From NCBI GenBank assembly GCA_011319805.1, contig SJRY01000234.1, positions 1,149,613-1,213,612 on the forward strand: 64,000 nucleotides of DNA. Reading direction: 5' to 3'. Position 1 is the stretch's first letter. Each line of letters opens with the position of its first letter. Source of the DNA: Macrocybe gigantea (Eukaryota; Basidiomycota; Agaricomycetes; Agaricales; Callistosporiaceae). The notes beneath the pieces were generated by a model, which was given only the letters and a program-made list of their open reading frames with translations, made no database searches and was not told where the DNA came from. Made by a program: the position numbers and the translations under genes. This document shows positions 10,872-22,202 of the stretch, one piece after another.

Positions 10872-12146
10872 TCAGCAGCTGAAGTTCAAATATTGGACAA
10901 AATCAGTCTCCATGGAATCTTGTATCTGTAGCTCGGATCCGGTGGGAATATCCAGGAACTGGAAGAGACTTCGTGAATCCATCGAATGAGACGTAGTCAA
11001 GATCCCGAGCTCCGAGAATGTTGCAGGCTCAAACGGATGGAAGTACGTCCGCAAGTCAGACGCGGCGAGGACGTCCGTCGGAGATGGAGGGTTGTCGTGC
11101 GGACCTGAAGGCGAGCTCTGTGGGTGGCTAAAATTCCAGTCGTATTCAAACGGAAACGTGGACGGCTTGCAGTCGAACTGAGGATCCACAAATTCGTAGC
11201 TTGGAGGTTTTGGAGATATATCTATTTTCTGGATGCTAATTCAGTAAACGTTAGAGAGAAAGAGAGGATCGATGCCTACAAGCGCCTTATCCTTTGCGGC
11301 AGGGGACTCCGGGGAAGAGATCCTAGCTTTTCTAAGGTGCCCGGCGCTCCCGGCTTGGATAAGATTCTGTTCGGGAAGCGGACGTTCAAATCCAGCCTTT
11401 CCAGCACCTTTTCTCGAGCCGGCGGAAGAGATGCTTTGGCGCCGAGGATGGCTGGAGCGTGCACTGTTACCACCAGTTTTTTTTTTCTTCATATTCTTCA
11501 TCGCTTCTCTGATGTCAGCCTCAGACACGCCGTCCATGACTAGGTTCGCCAATCGTCTGCATCGTTCTTCTTCTGCCTCGTCGGCTTTCTTGACCTTCCT
11601 TTTGACAGGCTTTTCTCGACGGACGCCTGGCGAATAACTATAATCCGGATGTTCAAGGCGGTGAAGCTGCTTGCGCTGCTCGGCGAGCTTCTGATACCGA
11701 GCTCGCTCCTCCGCACCGAGATGGTTCCAGCAGTGAGCTGCGATCCGACTGATATCACGGTGGTCGCGTTCAATCGGCTGATCTTTCTGCTTTTCTTTGG
11801 CCCAGAAGTCAGAACGAAATAGCATGAATGCATTTGGAGGTCGAGAGACATGGCCGCCTGGTCGCTGGTGCGAGCTCGACAGTCTGGATGCAGAGGGAGG
11901 CCCTTCCGCGAACGATCCGAGAGCAGAGAACGGTTGATGACTAGAAGACGATGCTATCGGTGCGGTGATACCGTCCGCCAGGCCAGAGTAGGACAAATCG
12001 TAGCCTTCCCAGTCGTTCTCTGCTGACGTGATCAGACATCGGGCTAACTCCTCCACGCAAAACATACCGGCATAATTTCTTGGCTCTTGCTTCGATAGAC
12101 GACGGGATCTCCGGAGAGGGAAAGGCGTAGACCGATGTGCAGGCAT
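10872..12146 (-). CDS. HMG-box transcription factor
   Basis: A long frame contains one HMG box (about 11843 down to 11640): RPPNAFMLFRSDFWAKEK, then HRDISRIAAHCWNHLG and ARYQKLAEQRKQLHRLEHPDY. This is the MATA/SOX-type, sequence-specific class. It is followed by a basic stretch (KPVKRKVKKADEAEEER), then Ser-rich sequence. The frame opens upstream without an ATG; the first ATG is at 12146 (MPAHRSTPFPL). A 45-nt segment near 12023-12067 has a GTATGT donor, CTGAT branch and CAG acceptor and is a multiple of three, so it is probably an intron although no stop forces it. The last intron (51 nt, donor GTAGGC, branch CTAAC) joins to KIDISPKPPSYEF and the stop at 10872. The acidic Phe/Asp-rich C-terminus (DSMETDFVQYLNF) could be an activation domain. 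Target genes are unknown. Confidence 0.8.
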
Positions 12147-12725
12147 TGGAGAATCTTGGCGCAAAGACTGAGCGCTGGGCTGCTCGAAAAAGCCATCGCA
12201 CAAGGGATGCAAAAGCCTTTTCTACCTCCGGGCAGACTCTCTGTATTCCGTCTACTCTCTTTTATTAGAACGGCATGTTCGCCTTGAGGCAGCATGATTA
12301 GTGTGACCCTCACGATATCACATTGCTTTCACGGCAATTTCAGAGCTCAATCTGCCGATCAGGATCAGTATTTTTGCTTCCGCTCGATCGAAAATGCAAT
12401 CCACCCCTGGGCAGGGCACAACGCGTCCTTGACATTGACTGTAAATATTTGCAAAAAATGTAACATTTCGTGTTTGTGTACCCAACGACTTTCGATGGAG
12501 GCGCACGTATATCAGCCTCGTGTCCTTGCATTATAACTACCGTTTCTAGAAGGTGACATTGAAGGGTCATGAGACACGATGTGCTCATATGAAGTTCCGC
12601 GCGCCTTTGGGGGATACGTGTGAACGCCGGGGCGATGTGATAGATTATCGAATACATATCATAGCGTCTGAAAGCTGTCGCCAGGGGCCATGGTAGCGCC
12701 TTGACCACTTTGCAAGAGTGGCCAT
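12147..12725. other. Intergenic: HMG gene promoter and ROK1 3' flank
   Basis: Both neighbours read leftward, so this 579-bp region carries the HMG gene promoter/5' UTR and the ROK1 3' end. Overlapping short ORFs (for example 12340-12708 minus) show no family features. Nothing else recognised. Confidence 0.45.
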
Positions 12726-14888
12726 CTATGAGCCTTCCTCCGAGTCTTTATGGGGAGCCTTTTGCTTCCGTCGCTTCGATCCCGCCACCATATCCCTATA
12801 ATCACCAGGTTGGCTTTCAAAAACCGAAGGGACTCGGAAGAAAGGTGAGATTACCTCTTCCTGATTGCATCTTTCCTTCCGATCTTTCTCGCCGGGTTGA
12901 CAAGCTCCCCCCGTTTCACCTTACCCATCAGTTTTCTCCGCACTTTAGAAGGTTTTGGAAGTTTCAGAATCCAATCGGGCACTGGCGAACCCGACTGAAG
13001 AAGGACGTTGGCAATACTTTACTCCCAAAGTCAGACATGCGAAAAATAGCGATGGCAAATTTGCGCACGATTTCAAATAGGGAGCATCTTCGTTCGTGAA
13101 ATATGTGATTGCTTTGCCCTCTCGTCCAGCACGACCCGTGCGTCCTAGGGAAAGGAACGTGTTGAGAGAGACCGTCTTTCAGCATAGCTGCACTTGAAAG
13201 CATACCTATCCGGTGGATATAGCTTTGTACACTGGTTGGGAAGTCGTAATTAATGACTTCTCTAACCCCTTTGAAGTCCATTCCTCGGGCCATAACTTCC
13301 GTGCTTATCATCACCCAGCTTTCACCTCGACGCATACGAGAAATCGCATTCTCTCGTTCCTTTTTCGTGAGGCCAGCGTGAAGGCAATCAACGTTCGGAA
13401 TGCCGTTCAACAACAGCTCCTCCGAAAGCGAAGTTGCACGTGGTTGCGTCGAGGTGAAGATGAGGACGGGTGGATTGTACGGCTGTGACAAATAGGCAAG
13501 CAGCGTCGGAAGCTTTGAGGGGTCATCGGCAACATATGTCAGTGATTGCGCGATGAGTGGTAATGGGGTGTCTCTGGAGAGCGATGTGTCAATCGCACAC
13601 GGGAAAAGTTAGAATAGTTGTGCGCACTTCAATCCGACGACAACTCTGATAGGATCATGCAGCATCTCCATTGCAATCTTCTCCGCGTTGGCTGGAAGAG
13701 TAGCGCTGAAAACGGCCTTTTGCAGTCGTTCATGTCTACAAGCTGCGACAATTTCCTGTATTTGGGGCAGGAATTCGGAATCTAACATGCGATCCGCTTC
13801 ATCCAGCACGAGGTGCTGAACACTGTCGACAAACATGAGGTAGAGCGTAGGCGGGTAGGTGCATATCACAAAGCTTACTTGTCAAGATTCAAGTTGCCTT
13901 CTTGAATGGCTGCAACTAGGCGTAAAGGCGTACTGATGATAACGTCTATCCGGAAAACGGTAAACTCGGTCTACAATCATGCAATACTTGAAAAGTAGCA
14001 TTCACGTACCGACTTTGTCTCTAACACTTCTATCCGCTAGCGTACTTGCAGTTGCTTTGCTGAACAGCACAACCCTCCATTTTCGACCTTGAGCTAGCTT
14101 GAGACATTCGTTGTGGATTTGATGTGCAAGTTCCCGAGTAGGGGCGACAATTAAACCCCTTACGCCTTGTCCAAAGCCGCCCTTTGCACTGCAAGCGGGG
14201 GACACGAGGTTCGAAAACAAAGGCAAGAGGTAAGATAGTGTCTTCCCTGTACCAGTAGGTGAAACGGCTGCGAGATCGCGGGACTGCGACAGCCATGAGA
14301 GGATTGGACGCGTGTCGTAGGAGGAAAGGACATGCCTCTAGCAATATTGGTATTCCGTGTGCTTGGATGCCCGTCGGACGATCGAAGCCGTGTTGCGAGA
14401 GGTTGGATAGCAGAAGAGATGATATCTTATACCGCTCCTTGAGTGCGGCAAACGTTTCTGCGGGCTCAGGAATGTTACAGCCTTTTGTCTTTACTCGATG
14501 CCTTGGACGGTCTGGAGGGTCGTTATCTTCTGACTGAGCCAGTTCACGAAAGTCCCCTCCGTCGACCTGATCTTCTTGATCGACTTTCCTTTTCTTTCCA
14601 GCCGCTTTTCCACCCAAATTCTCAGCTTTTCGTTTTCCAGGCCCGGCTTGAGCGTATTTGAAAAAATCCAGTTCCGGTGGTATTTCAGCGTCATCCACTT
14701 TTTCAGCAACCTCCTTGGCGTTTATTTTTTTCGTCTGCTGTACTCCCGGAACACCGTTTGAATCATCGCATTTCAGTATCCAGCTCAGATGCCAGAGAAA
14801 ACGACCTCACGTTGAAAAGTTGGACATCGTCCTTGAAACGGCTTTTATTGAAGACACCTCCTCTGGTGAGCAATTGAAAGGCATCCAT
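12726..14888 (-). CDS. ROK1: DEAD-box RNA helicase Rok1/DDX52
   Basis: The start at 14888 reads [18 protein letters not shown], the characteristic Rok1 N-terminus; a 73-nt intron then leads to [13 protein letters not shown] and DFFKYAQ. Helicase motifs follow: the Q region [10 protein letters not shown], Walker [29 protein letters not shown] (VLDEADRML), SAT (VFSATLPA), then [18 protein letters not shown] and [13 protein letters not shown]. The C-terminal [11 protein letters not shown] plus a lysine-rich tail ending at TAG 12726-12728 matches the family. Rok1 is a nucleolar ATPase needed for 18S rRNA processing and release of snR30 from pre-ribosomes. UTP5 in this window works in the same pathway, though the genes are not adjacent. 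The intron at 14284-14335 appears to be GC-AG. Confidence 0.94.
14284..14335 (-). other. GC-AG intron in ROK1
   Basis: Exon end ...IPILLE (GAG) is followed by gcatgt. Removing 52 nt to gtcgcag gives [16 protein letters not shown], the expected DEAD-box alignment through the Walker A loop. A GT donor 4 nt further (gtcctt) needs a later acceptor and loses the RDLAA segment. Confidence 0.65.
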
Positions 14889-15525
14889 TGTTTTGTTTAA
14901 ACAAGACAGTCCTGCAAAACGCAAAATGCGTTTATAAAAGTTACGGAATCGTTTCAAGGCTGACGTAAGCATAGCAACATTGGTGTGTTCCTCGACTTGG
15001 TCGCATGCTTTGGCTCTGAGCAATGTGGAAAAATCTGTTCACGCTATGCTTCTGGACGCATCATTTTCGAGCTGGCTATGGTCATATGTCTCTTGTATCA
15101 ATGCTACTTCTCCGCCGGACCGCCTTGCGGACAACAGCGTAGCTGGTGTTCCGAGCGTTACTGCGTTGCCTATCCTGCGGCTAAAACCATTCCGTGATAA
15201 CACACCCCGCTCTCGTGGACGCCCCGTACACATCTGCATGATCTTCTGCATGACAAATAACACGTATTGGAGACCATGAATGTTTTCGAGGAAGCAATAC
15301 CCCATCAACCGTGCACATTGCACGATTCAATGACAGGCCGTCTTAGGGAGGATTCTGATGATTTCGACGCGGCTGCCGCTCGTGACTCGCTCTCAGGCCC
15401 GAACTTACAGACTTCTTCCGATGACACACGGCAAAATAAATCGATCGCTATCCGGATTTTGTCCGTTTTTCCATGAGGGTGGGGTCATTTGATCCTGCGA
15501 CGAGATAAATACGAAGTTGGATCTA
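14889..15525. promoter_or_regulatory. Divergent promoter region, ROK1 / GH43
   Basis: This 637-bp spacer lies between divergent starts at 14888 and 15526 and must contain both promoters. ORFs of 60-99 codons here overlap one another and have no recognisable composition or motif. A short A/T-rich stretch (gagataaatacg, about 15500) sits ~20 bp before the GH43 ATG. Confidence 0.4.
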
Positions 15526-17658
15526 ATGGTCTCGACGATGGCTTTCTTTCTCTCTCTGTTAGCGTTAACATTGTCATTATCTGCCATTTCGGAGGCGGTG
15601 GTTATTGTTCCTGGGGCAACTTGGACTGATACCAGCGGCAATGTCATTCAAGCACACGGAGGTGGCTTTATGAAAGTTAGTATCACTGGAGATTGTCTTA
15701 ACGCAAGCAAATAAGACTAACTACACTGTCTATAGGTTGGATCAACCTATTACTGGCTCGGGGAAGATAAGGCGCACAATAGCGGGCTGTTCCGTGCTGT
15801 TTCATGCTACACGGTTTTCGCTCTACCTTCGTGGATATGGAAATAGATTCTGAGGTCCTTTACTTTGTGCAGTCCACGGACCTTGTCGGCTGGACGCGTC
15901 AGAACGATGCTCTTACTCCGATCAGTGGCACTATGATTTCTACCTCGAATATCGTAGAACGCCCCAAAGGTCTAGCTCGTCTTCGTTAATGCGAACTATA
16001 TCTAGCTCAAATTACTTTTCAGTTGTTTTCAACAAAGCTGTGAGTAATGACAACGATGTTAAAACTTTGATGCTCAATTCCGCACGCTAGAATTCGGAAT
16101 ATGTCATGTGGTTCCACTCAGACACGTCCAAGTGGGCAATTCCTATCAAAGATACACCGCTGTAGCTAACTTTCGGTAGCTACGGGGCAGCTCAAGTCGG
16201 TGTTGCAACTGCGAAGACGCCATGCGGCCCGTATTCATACCGCGGCAGCTTTAAACCTCTGGGTGCAGATTCTCGTGATATGGGTTTATTCCAGGATGGT
16301 ACGGATTTGAATGTTGCAAGACGTCTGATCTGACATCTGTGCACAGATGATGGTCTGCTTTTAGAATTCAAAGCTATGAGATGAATTACCCATGCCGTGA
16401 CAGCCGCCCAAACCACATACTTGCTTTACGCCTCTGATAACAATCAAAACTTCAAGATTTCCCGACTGGACGCCAATTACTACAATGTTGTCTCCCAAGT
16501 TAGCGTCCTAAGCGGTTCGTGGTTGGTCCTGCTTATGTTGTGCTAGAACGTATGAATATTTCTCTAGGCTCCACGTTGGAATCCCCTGGTATCATCAAGA
16601 GAAATGGCGTAAAGACTTACATTCTCCTGCGATGTCATTGAATCTCAGCCAAACTTTAGATCTACTATTTGTTCGCCTCTCATACTACCGGATGGGATCC
16701 CAACCCCAATAAATTCTTCACTGCATCGGTACGCGGTCTTGCTGAGGTGCACGATTTGCATAGATACTGACGGGTTCCCTAGTCTTTGGCTGGGCCATGG
16801 TCCGCCCAGGCAGACATTGCACCCTCGGCCACCCGCACATACTTTTCGCAAAATACCTTTGATATGCTCCTTAGTCAGAATGCCGCCATCTACATGGGAG
16901 ACCGCTGGCGACCTTCTTTGCTAGGGAGTAGCCGATACATGTGGTTCCCTCTTTCATGGGCTTCTGGAAGTCCTCAGATTGTTCCTGCTGATGTCTGGAG
17001 TGTGAATCTATCCGCTGGCACATATGCCGTCGCGACTGGGACTACATATGAAGCTGAAGCTGGGACTATAAGCGGGTCAGCTCAGATCTTGTCTGATTCG
17101 TCGTTCTCAGGAGGCAAAGCTGTCGGTTGGCTAGGTATGGGTTCCCTTGATGACATATTGAGCAGTGTGCTCAAGGAAGTTGCTTCTACAGGTAATGGAG
17201 GATCCGTCACCATCAACAATGTACAGGGTACAGGATCTCCGCAATGGGTTGCCTTATATTATGCAAATGGTAGGTCTTTTTTCCTTTTCCTTCAGCGGGT
17301 TGTACACTTATACGCATCTCAACTCTACGCGAATTCAGGCGATTCCACGTGGCGTAACACCACAGTCAGGTAAGCGGGGAAATGAATGCAGACAAAGGAC
17401 TACTGTCTGAGAGAGGTTCGCCAGCGTTAATGGTGGAGCAAGCGTTCTCGTAGACCAGCCAAATACCGGAGGGGGACATGTCCTTCTATCTGTCCCTGTG
17501 AAACTCACCTTGAGGAGCGGGTCCAATTCCTTGACTTTTGCTTCCGGCCAAAGCAGTACGTTTGATTATGTCACCATGTGATGGAAATTATGAACGGTTC
17601 TCTCTCCTCAGATTATGCGGCTGATTTGGACAAAATCATCGTATATACTGCGACGTGA
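15526..17658 (+). CDS. Secreted GH43 exo-beta-1,3-galactanase with CBM35
   Basis: The ATG at 15526 opens a signal peptide (MVSTMAFFLSLLALTLSLS). More than ten small introns join exons into a GH43 subfamily 24-like catalytic domain: WTDTSGNVIQAHGGGF, STYYWLGEDKAHNSG, TSNIVERPK, GADSRDMGLFQDD, YLLYASDNNQNFKISRLDAN, TLESPGIIKR, MGDRWRPSLLGSSRYMW. A C-terminal CBM35 follows (YEAEAGTISG, SGGKAVGWLG, VALYYANGDSTW, NYAADLDKIIVY), ending at TGA 17656-17658. This layout matches the Phanerochaete exo-beta-1,3-galactanase type, which trims the galactan backbone of plant arabinogalactan proteins; substrate is inferred from that similarity. A probable 6-nt microexon lies at 16347-16352. Fpg starts only 73 bp downstream on the same strand. 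Confidence 0.88.
16347..16352 (+). other. Probable 6-nt microexon in GH43 gene
   Basis: Introns 16299-16346 (48 nt) and 16353-16403 (51 nt) each have GT...AG ends and normal size, leaving the 6-nt exon ATGATG between them. Including it extends QD to QDDD before the YLLYASDNN motif, matching the acidic triplet I recall in relatives. A single 105-nt intron that skips it also keeps frame but loses two residues. Confidence 0.5.
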
Positions 17659-17731
17659 TAAATGTTGTTTACCTTACCTAAACAATGAGGTCATTAAAGA
17701 GTGTCAACGTGGTTCAACGATGTAAGCTGAC

Positions 17732-19377
17732 ATGCCAGAACTGCCAGGTAGCTTTGTTGCTTGTTCTTCGAATCTTCCGTATTCACCCATCATTCCAAGA
17801 AGTGGAACGTGCAACGGAGCTGGTACGCTCCGTGGGCAGAGGGAAACGAATCGCTAAAGTGGAAACCGTAGACGACAAGCTCGTCTTCTCAGGTGTGACT
17901 CACGAAGACTTTGTAAGTCTTGCCATAAAGGTCTTCCAACATATTACATTTAACGAACCGATACGAGACCCGTGAGTTGGCTGGAAGAACCCTCAAGGAC
18001 GCGAGAAGATATGGTACAGGCGCTCGCTTTGCCCTCCAAACCTTCGCCTTGCGAGCTTATCTCTCACAGGAAAGTACTTTTACATCTTACTCAGCGGCGA
18101 AGGGAAACACCCCGTTTTGCATTTTGGAATGACCGGTATGATTCAAGTGCGTCGGGAAGCTAATTTTTCACGGACAGAGGCTAAGGATTTCAATTTGCGG
18201 ATCGTAAAGGTCAAAGGCCAACTTCCGACTCATTATAAGGAAACTCCGAAGTGGGCCAGCAGCACAGATTGGCCACCGCGTTTTTACAAGGTTAGTTTAG
18301 TGCGCTTCGTCTCACTTGGCTTTAATCAAAGCTCTCTGGTCTCCCAGTTTATCCTGCATCTAGCTGAGAAAGATGGATCAGTGTTGCAGCTCGCATTCAT
18401 GGATGTGCGTCGGCTAGGACGAATTCGGCTTTGTTTGGACCCTCTGAACGAACCTCCTATCTCGGCATTGGGTTTTGATCCCATCCTCTCAATGCCTTCA
18501 CTGGATGATTTTACTAGAATGGTATGCAAGAGGACATGTCCCGTCAAGGCACTTCTCCTCGACCAGTCTTTCAGCGCAGGTGTGGGCAATTGGGTAGCGG
18601 GTACTTGCTTTGGCCCATATTCTATCCGATGTCGCCATATTGACTTCGACCAAGATGAAATTCTGTATCATTCTAGGATACACCCAGAGCAACGCTGCAA
18701 CACTTTGTCGGAAGAACAGTTGCAGGCGCTCCATCATCAGACCTCGGAAGTGTGTCGCATAGCGGTCTCGGTCAATGCAGATGATACCAAATTTCCTGAA
18801 AGTTGGCTGTTCAAGCATCGCTGGGTATGTGGCCACGTATGCACCTTGTCCTCTCTATGCTTACCTGGAAGAAAGGGCAAAGGCAAAAAGAGAAGCATAC
18901 ATTGAAACTGGTTCGTCCACTTTCCTTTGTTCTCTCGAGTAAATTCTGATCAGTGTTATAGCCATCGGGGAAGCCTGCAACGATAAAATGGGCAACAGTT
19001 GCAGGGCGAACATCGGCCTTCGTCGCTGAGCTACAGAGCGTTTCCAAAGGTACAGCAGCCAAACTGGTGAGACCGGTTCGATCGCTGGTGGGTATTCCTT
19101 TTTTTTCCCTTCCCCTTGCGTCATTGCAAAGGTGATGTTTGCATTTAGGCCGGCAATCAGAGTGATTTGACGGCTCTCAGCGAATCAGAAGCAGAGCGGA
19201 AACGTGAGGTCCGAAAACGCAAACGGAAGGTTGTTGCCCTTCCCGACTCGCTGTCGAATGTTTGCATGCTAACATCCGTATTCCAAGGTCCCGAGAAAAG
19301 CCGATGCCAAAGAGACGAAACAAGTTACTGAAAGCGAAGACGCCTCTGCGACAAAGACGAAACGGCAAAGAAAATGA
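17732..19377 (+). CDS. Formamidopyrimidine-DNA glycosylase (Fpg/MutM type)
   Basis: A 16-nt first exon (17732-17747) encodes MPELP and splices over a 52-nt intron to EVERATELVRSVGRGKRI, giving the catalytic Pro2 (which forms a Schiff base after Met removal) and Glu3. Downstream are the hairpin lysine (VDDKLVFSG), HFGMTGMIQV, FMDVRRLGRIRL, and the helix-two-turn-helix GVGNWVADEILYHSRIHP. The C-terminus has PATIKWATVAGRTSAFV in place of a four-Cys zinc finger, the zincless-finger form known from plant and fungal homologues. A lysine/arginine-rich tail (KRKRK..., TKTKRQRK) suggests nuclear localisation. The enzyme excises oxidised purines such as 8-oxoguanine or its further-oxidised products and nicks the strand. 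It is convergent with UTP5, only 38 bp between stop codons, so the transcripts probably overlap. Confidence 0.9.
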
Positions 19378-19415
19378 AGAGTACATGGAAAAAAAAATAC
19401 GCGTGGGGTGTATTA

Positions 19416-21901
19416 TCATTCACTCTCGTCTTCGTCTTCGTCTTCGCTGTATTCCTCGGCTTCGTCGTCAATGAAGCCATTCATGGTCGGAGAATCGTCG
19501 TCGTCATCCTCTTCGTCCTCATATTCCTCATCTAACTCTTCGTCGCTTTCTTCCTCCTCTAAATCGCTGTCTCTGCCCAACTCAACATCCTCCAGGCTAC
19601 CTTCCTCATCACCGCTCTCAACCTCCGCTTCTATTTGTTCATCCTCACTCTCGCTTTCGCCCTCGGCATATCTCACCACGGTGTGCTCTTGCTTGCCAGA
19701 GACATCTTTGTTTTTTCGTAGAGCCAAAGGTGCAGGAGCAACTGAGGATCGCATCTCAATCTGGGATAGGACCATGTCAAGACGCCCGCTTAGCGATAGC
19801 AGACTTTCTTGCAGGGAGAGTCGGGACGTAAGCGTCGCATGAAGGCCAGACAGGCGGGCCACGAGATCGGGTATCTGTTCCTTCTATATCAAGACAATAT
19901 TTCAAAAACGGAATTGCAAACAAAGGCTTACGGTCATTAGATGGCCGCTGTGAACAACCAATGTTGCCTTAATCCAAGATATCAAACCCATTCCCCTCTG
20001 TGAACTTGCACCTCCACCGCCACCTTTCATGTTGGCTGCACGGGCGCCTCTGCCTAAACGTTCCGTACATGCGATTATTAGCGGCACTGCGAGTTGCGGA
20101 GGTAGTCTCTTGACCGTGTTGCGAATGAGATTCTGATCTGTATGGGCCAGACACATCTCAAGAAGACGAGAATCGGACGAATGTAGCGCTTGTATCAGCG
20201 TACGCGTGAGCGAGTTGGCGGGTACGCTTTGATCCTTTTTCTTGCTTTGTTTCGTTTGCTTCTTGGGTGACTCGTCGTCACTTTCGGAGATGGGTCTGAC
20301 CTCACCAGAGAGAGCTGTCAGCCGTTGGCCGAGGCTCAGTTCGGCGAGATCAACATCCAGCTCGCCCTCGACGTTGCGTTCCACAAGCGCCTCCATCTCC
20401 TCGTCCTGCGCAAGCTGAACTCCCGATGCAACCGCCAGCGACGGGTTCTCAGCATATCGTTGTAGTGAAGGACCCTGTCAATCACGTCAATAGGAAACAT
20501 ATATGTATAGACGCCCAATGCACTCACGGTGCTTGATGCTGCCTCGGACGATGTAACAGTCACATCATCCAGCTGCACATCGGCCAAGAATTCCCCTGCA
20601 GGGTTCAAATACCGCTGAGAAATGCTGATGAGATATATGCTGACGTCGGAATTTTAGAGGATACTCACCACGGTGTCAAATACCAATCTTACTCCACCAA
20701 TAAGACGAGCGATTCGTATGCTTCCCTCCTCACCCGCTAGGAACGATGCATCTATCACTCTGCCTGAAGGCATCAGATTTTTATCTGTAGAGATAGAGAT
20801 GTTACTCCGTGAATGCAGTGTGGGTATTCTATGTGGTGTCCGATTTGTGCTTGCTGGGGGTGAGAGTTCAAAGGGGATGGGAAAGAGGGATATTCTACCA
20901 GATGCTGAGACAGTGAGCAAAGTCTGCTTCGAGCCAGAACCGGTATATTTTTGAGTGATGGATAGTGAGAAGCTGCGGACGTCCGACTCCAGAGGGACAG
21001 ACGCCACCGGTTTGCCTTCCAAGGACGCCCCGTCCGGCGTTTCCCATATGTATAAAAATCGATCCCCCTCTGCCCGGGACAAGAAGCGCGTCGATGGTTT
21101 CGTTGACGCGTCCCACTTCAGATCCCGGATGGGCGATGCATGGCCAGTGAAGGATGCGATGTCAGCCGGTTTTTTCGTTTCCAGACCTACGTTTGTTAGA
21201 GGCAACGATAAAAGACGGATATTGTAATGTGCGACAAGGACGTCTATTCTTTCGTCGTCGGTCATTGGTCGCACGGCCATGGACGTGTAAGGTATTCTGT
21301 CGTCATTCTTCCAGCTGCCCACAATCTCGTTTTTCTGAGCATTCCAAAGACGCACTGTTCCGTCCGATCCAGATGCCCATAGAGTAGGAGGTGTGTTCCC
21401 ATTCTCGACTAGTATGACGGAATGGATTTCAGCGGTGCTGGATGGATCAGACAATGTGCGTAAGACGCGGCCATGGGATGGAGAGAAAAGCAGGATAGAT
21501 CCATCCGTGAGACCCAAAATGACCACATCGATGGCTTTGTTTTCCTGCAACTCCTCCGGAGCGGAACCCATCCGCTTTTTCCTCTTCTTTTTAGTAGGCG
21601 AGGCTTCTGCCGCACCGGACTGACCGTCAAACGGGTCGAACGCGGCCCAGGTCAAAGCAGAAACGCGCGCAAAGTCAACGACATATTCTGCTACCGACCG
21701 CCCAGAGGCGGTATCATAGACACGTAGCCGATGCTTGTCGACAGCAAGGGAGACGAAGGCAAAGTGGGTGGCCTTGGGTGAGAAGGCGGAGAGTGAGGTG
21801 AGTTGGGTCGCGTCCTCGACGACGGGGTAAGAGATGACTGAGGTGGATGTGGGACGACCTTTCGGTGGTTTTGGGCGGCCTTTCTTGGACTTTGTCGCCA
21901 T
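19416..21901 (-). CDS. UTP5: U3 snoRNP/t-UTP WD40 protein Utp5 (WDR43)
   Basis: The ATG at 21901 (MATKSKKGRPKPPKG) begins a ~415-residue WD40 region: LRVYDTASGRSVAEY, LWASGSDGTVRLWNA, FTGHASPIRDLKWD, FLYIWETPDG. After two or three introns comes a Utp12-type helical domain (LTRTLIQALHSSDSRLLEMCL, PQLAVPLIIACTERLGRG, WIKATLVVHSGHLMT, RLSGLHATLTSRL). The protein ends in a very acidic tail of Glu/Asp (19416-19640). This arrangement matches yeast Utp5 and human WDR43, which act in the t-UTP/UtpA subcomplex of the small-subunit processome and couple rDNA transcription to early 18S processing. The start codon is backed by the basic N-terminus and the open frame; an upstream TTG is not needed. It diverges from PHO85 across 301 bp. 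Confidence 0.9.
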
Positions 21902-22202
21902 TGTCGAGCTCAAGAGCGGTAGTGAGCCTCGAAAAAAAGTTGGGATGACGGATCACGTGGACTGGCTACTGGATTAGATTGGACCGCCGATCAGCAGGCT
22001 CATCCTTGTCCTCCAGCTCGGACTTTTGACGACAACAACGCTTCGCCACAATCGCCGTTAAACGAGCACTGGTTGACGGACAACGTCCTCCTTGTACTGT
22101 CATAGTTGCCTTTTTGCCCTTGTGCTATAAACAACACGGGAACACCTTTCTTTTTCCCTGACCAACTCACGTTTCCATTCAAGAACCCGCGAGCGTCCCG
22201 AC
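21902..22202. promoter_or_regulatory. Divergent promoter region, UTP5 / PHO85
   Basis: A 301-bp spacer between divergent start codons at 21901 and 22203. It contains no conserved ORF. Individual promoter elements were not assigned. Confidence 0.4.

Noticed and set aside
10872..12146. HMG gene as a mating-type locus gene
   Set aside because: Agaricomycete MAT-A loci carry homeodomain genes near mitochondrial intermediate peptidase; neither is nearby. HMG factors are common elsewhere.
19408..19842. Plus-strand poly-Ser ORF
   Set aside because: Exact antisense of the Glu/Asp-rich UTP5 tail; composition is explained by that repeat.
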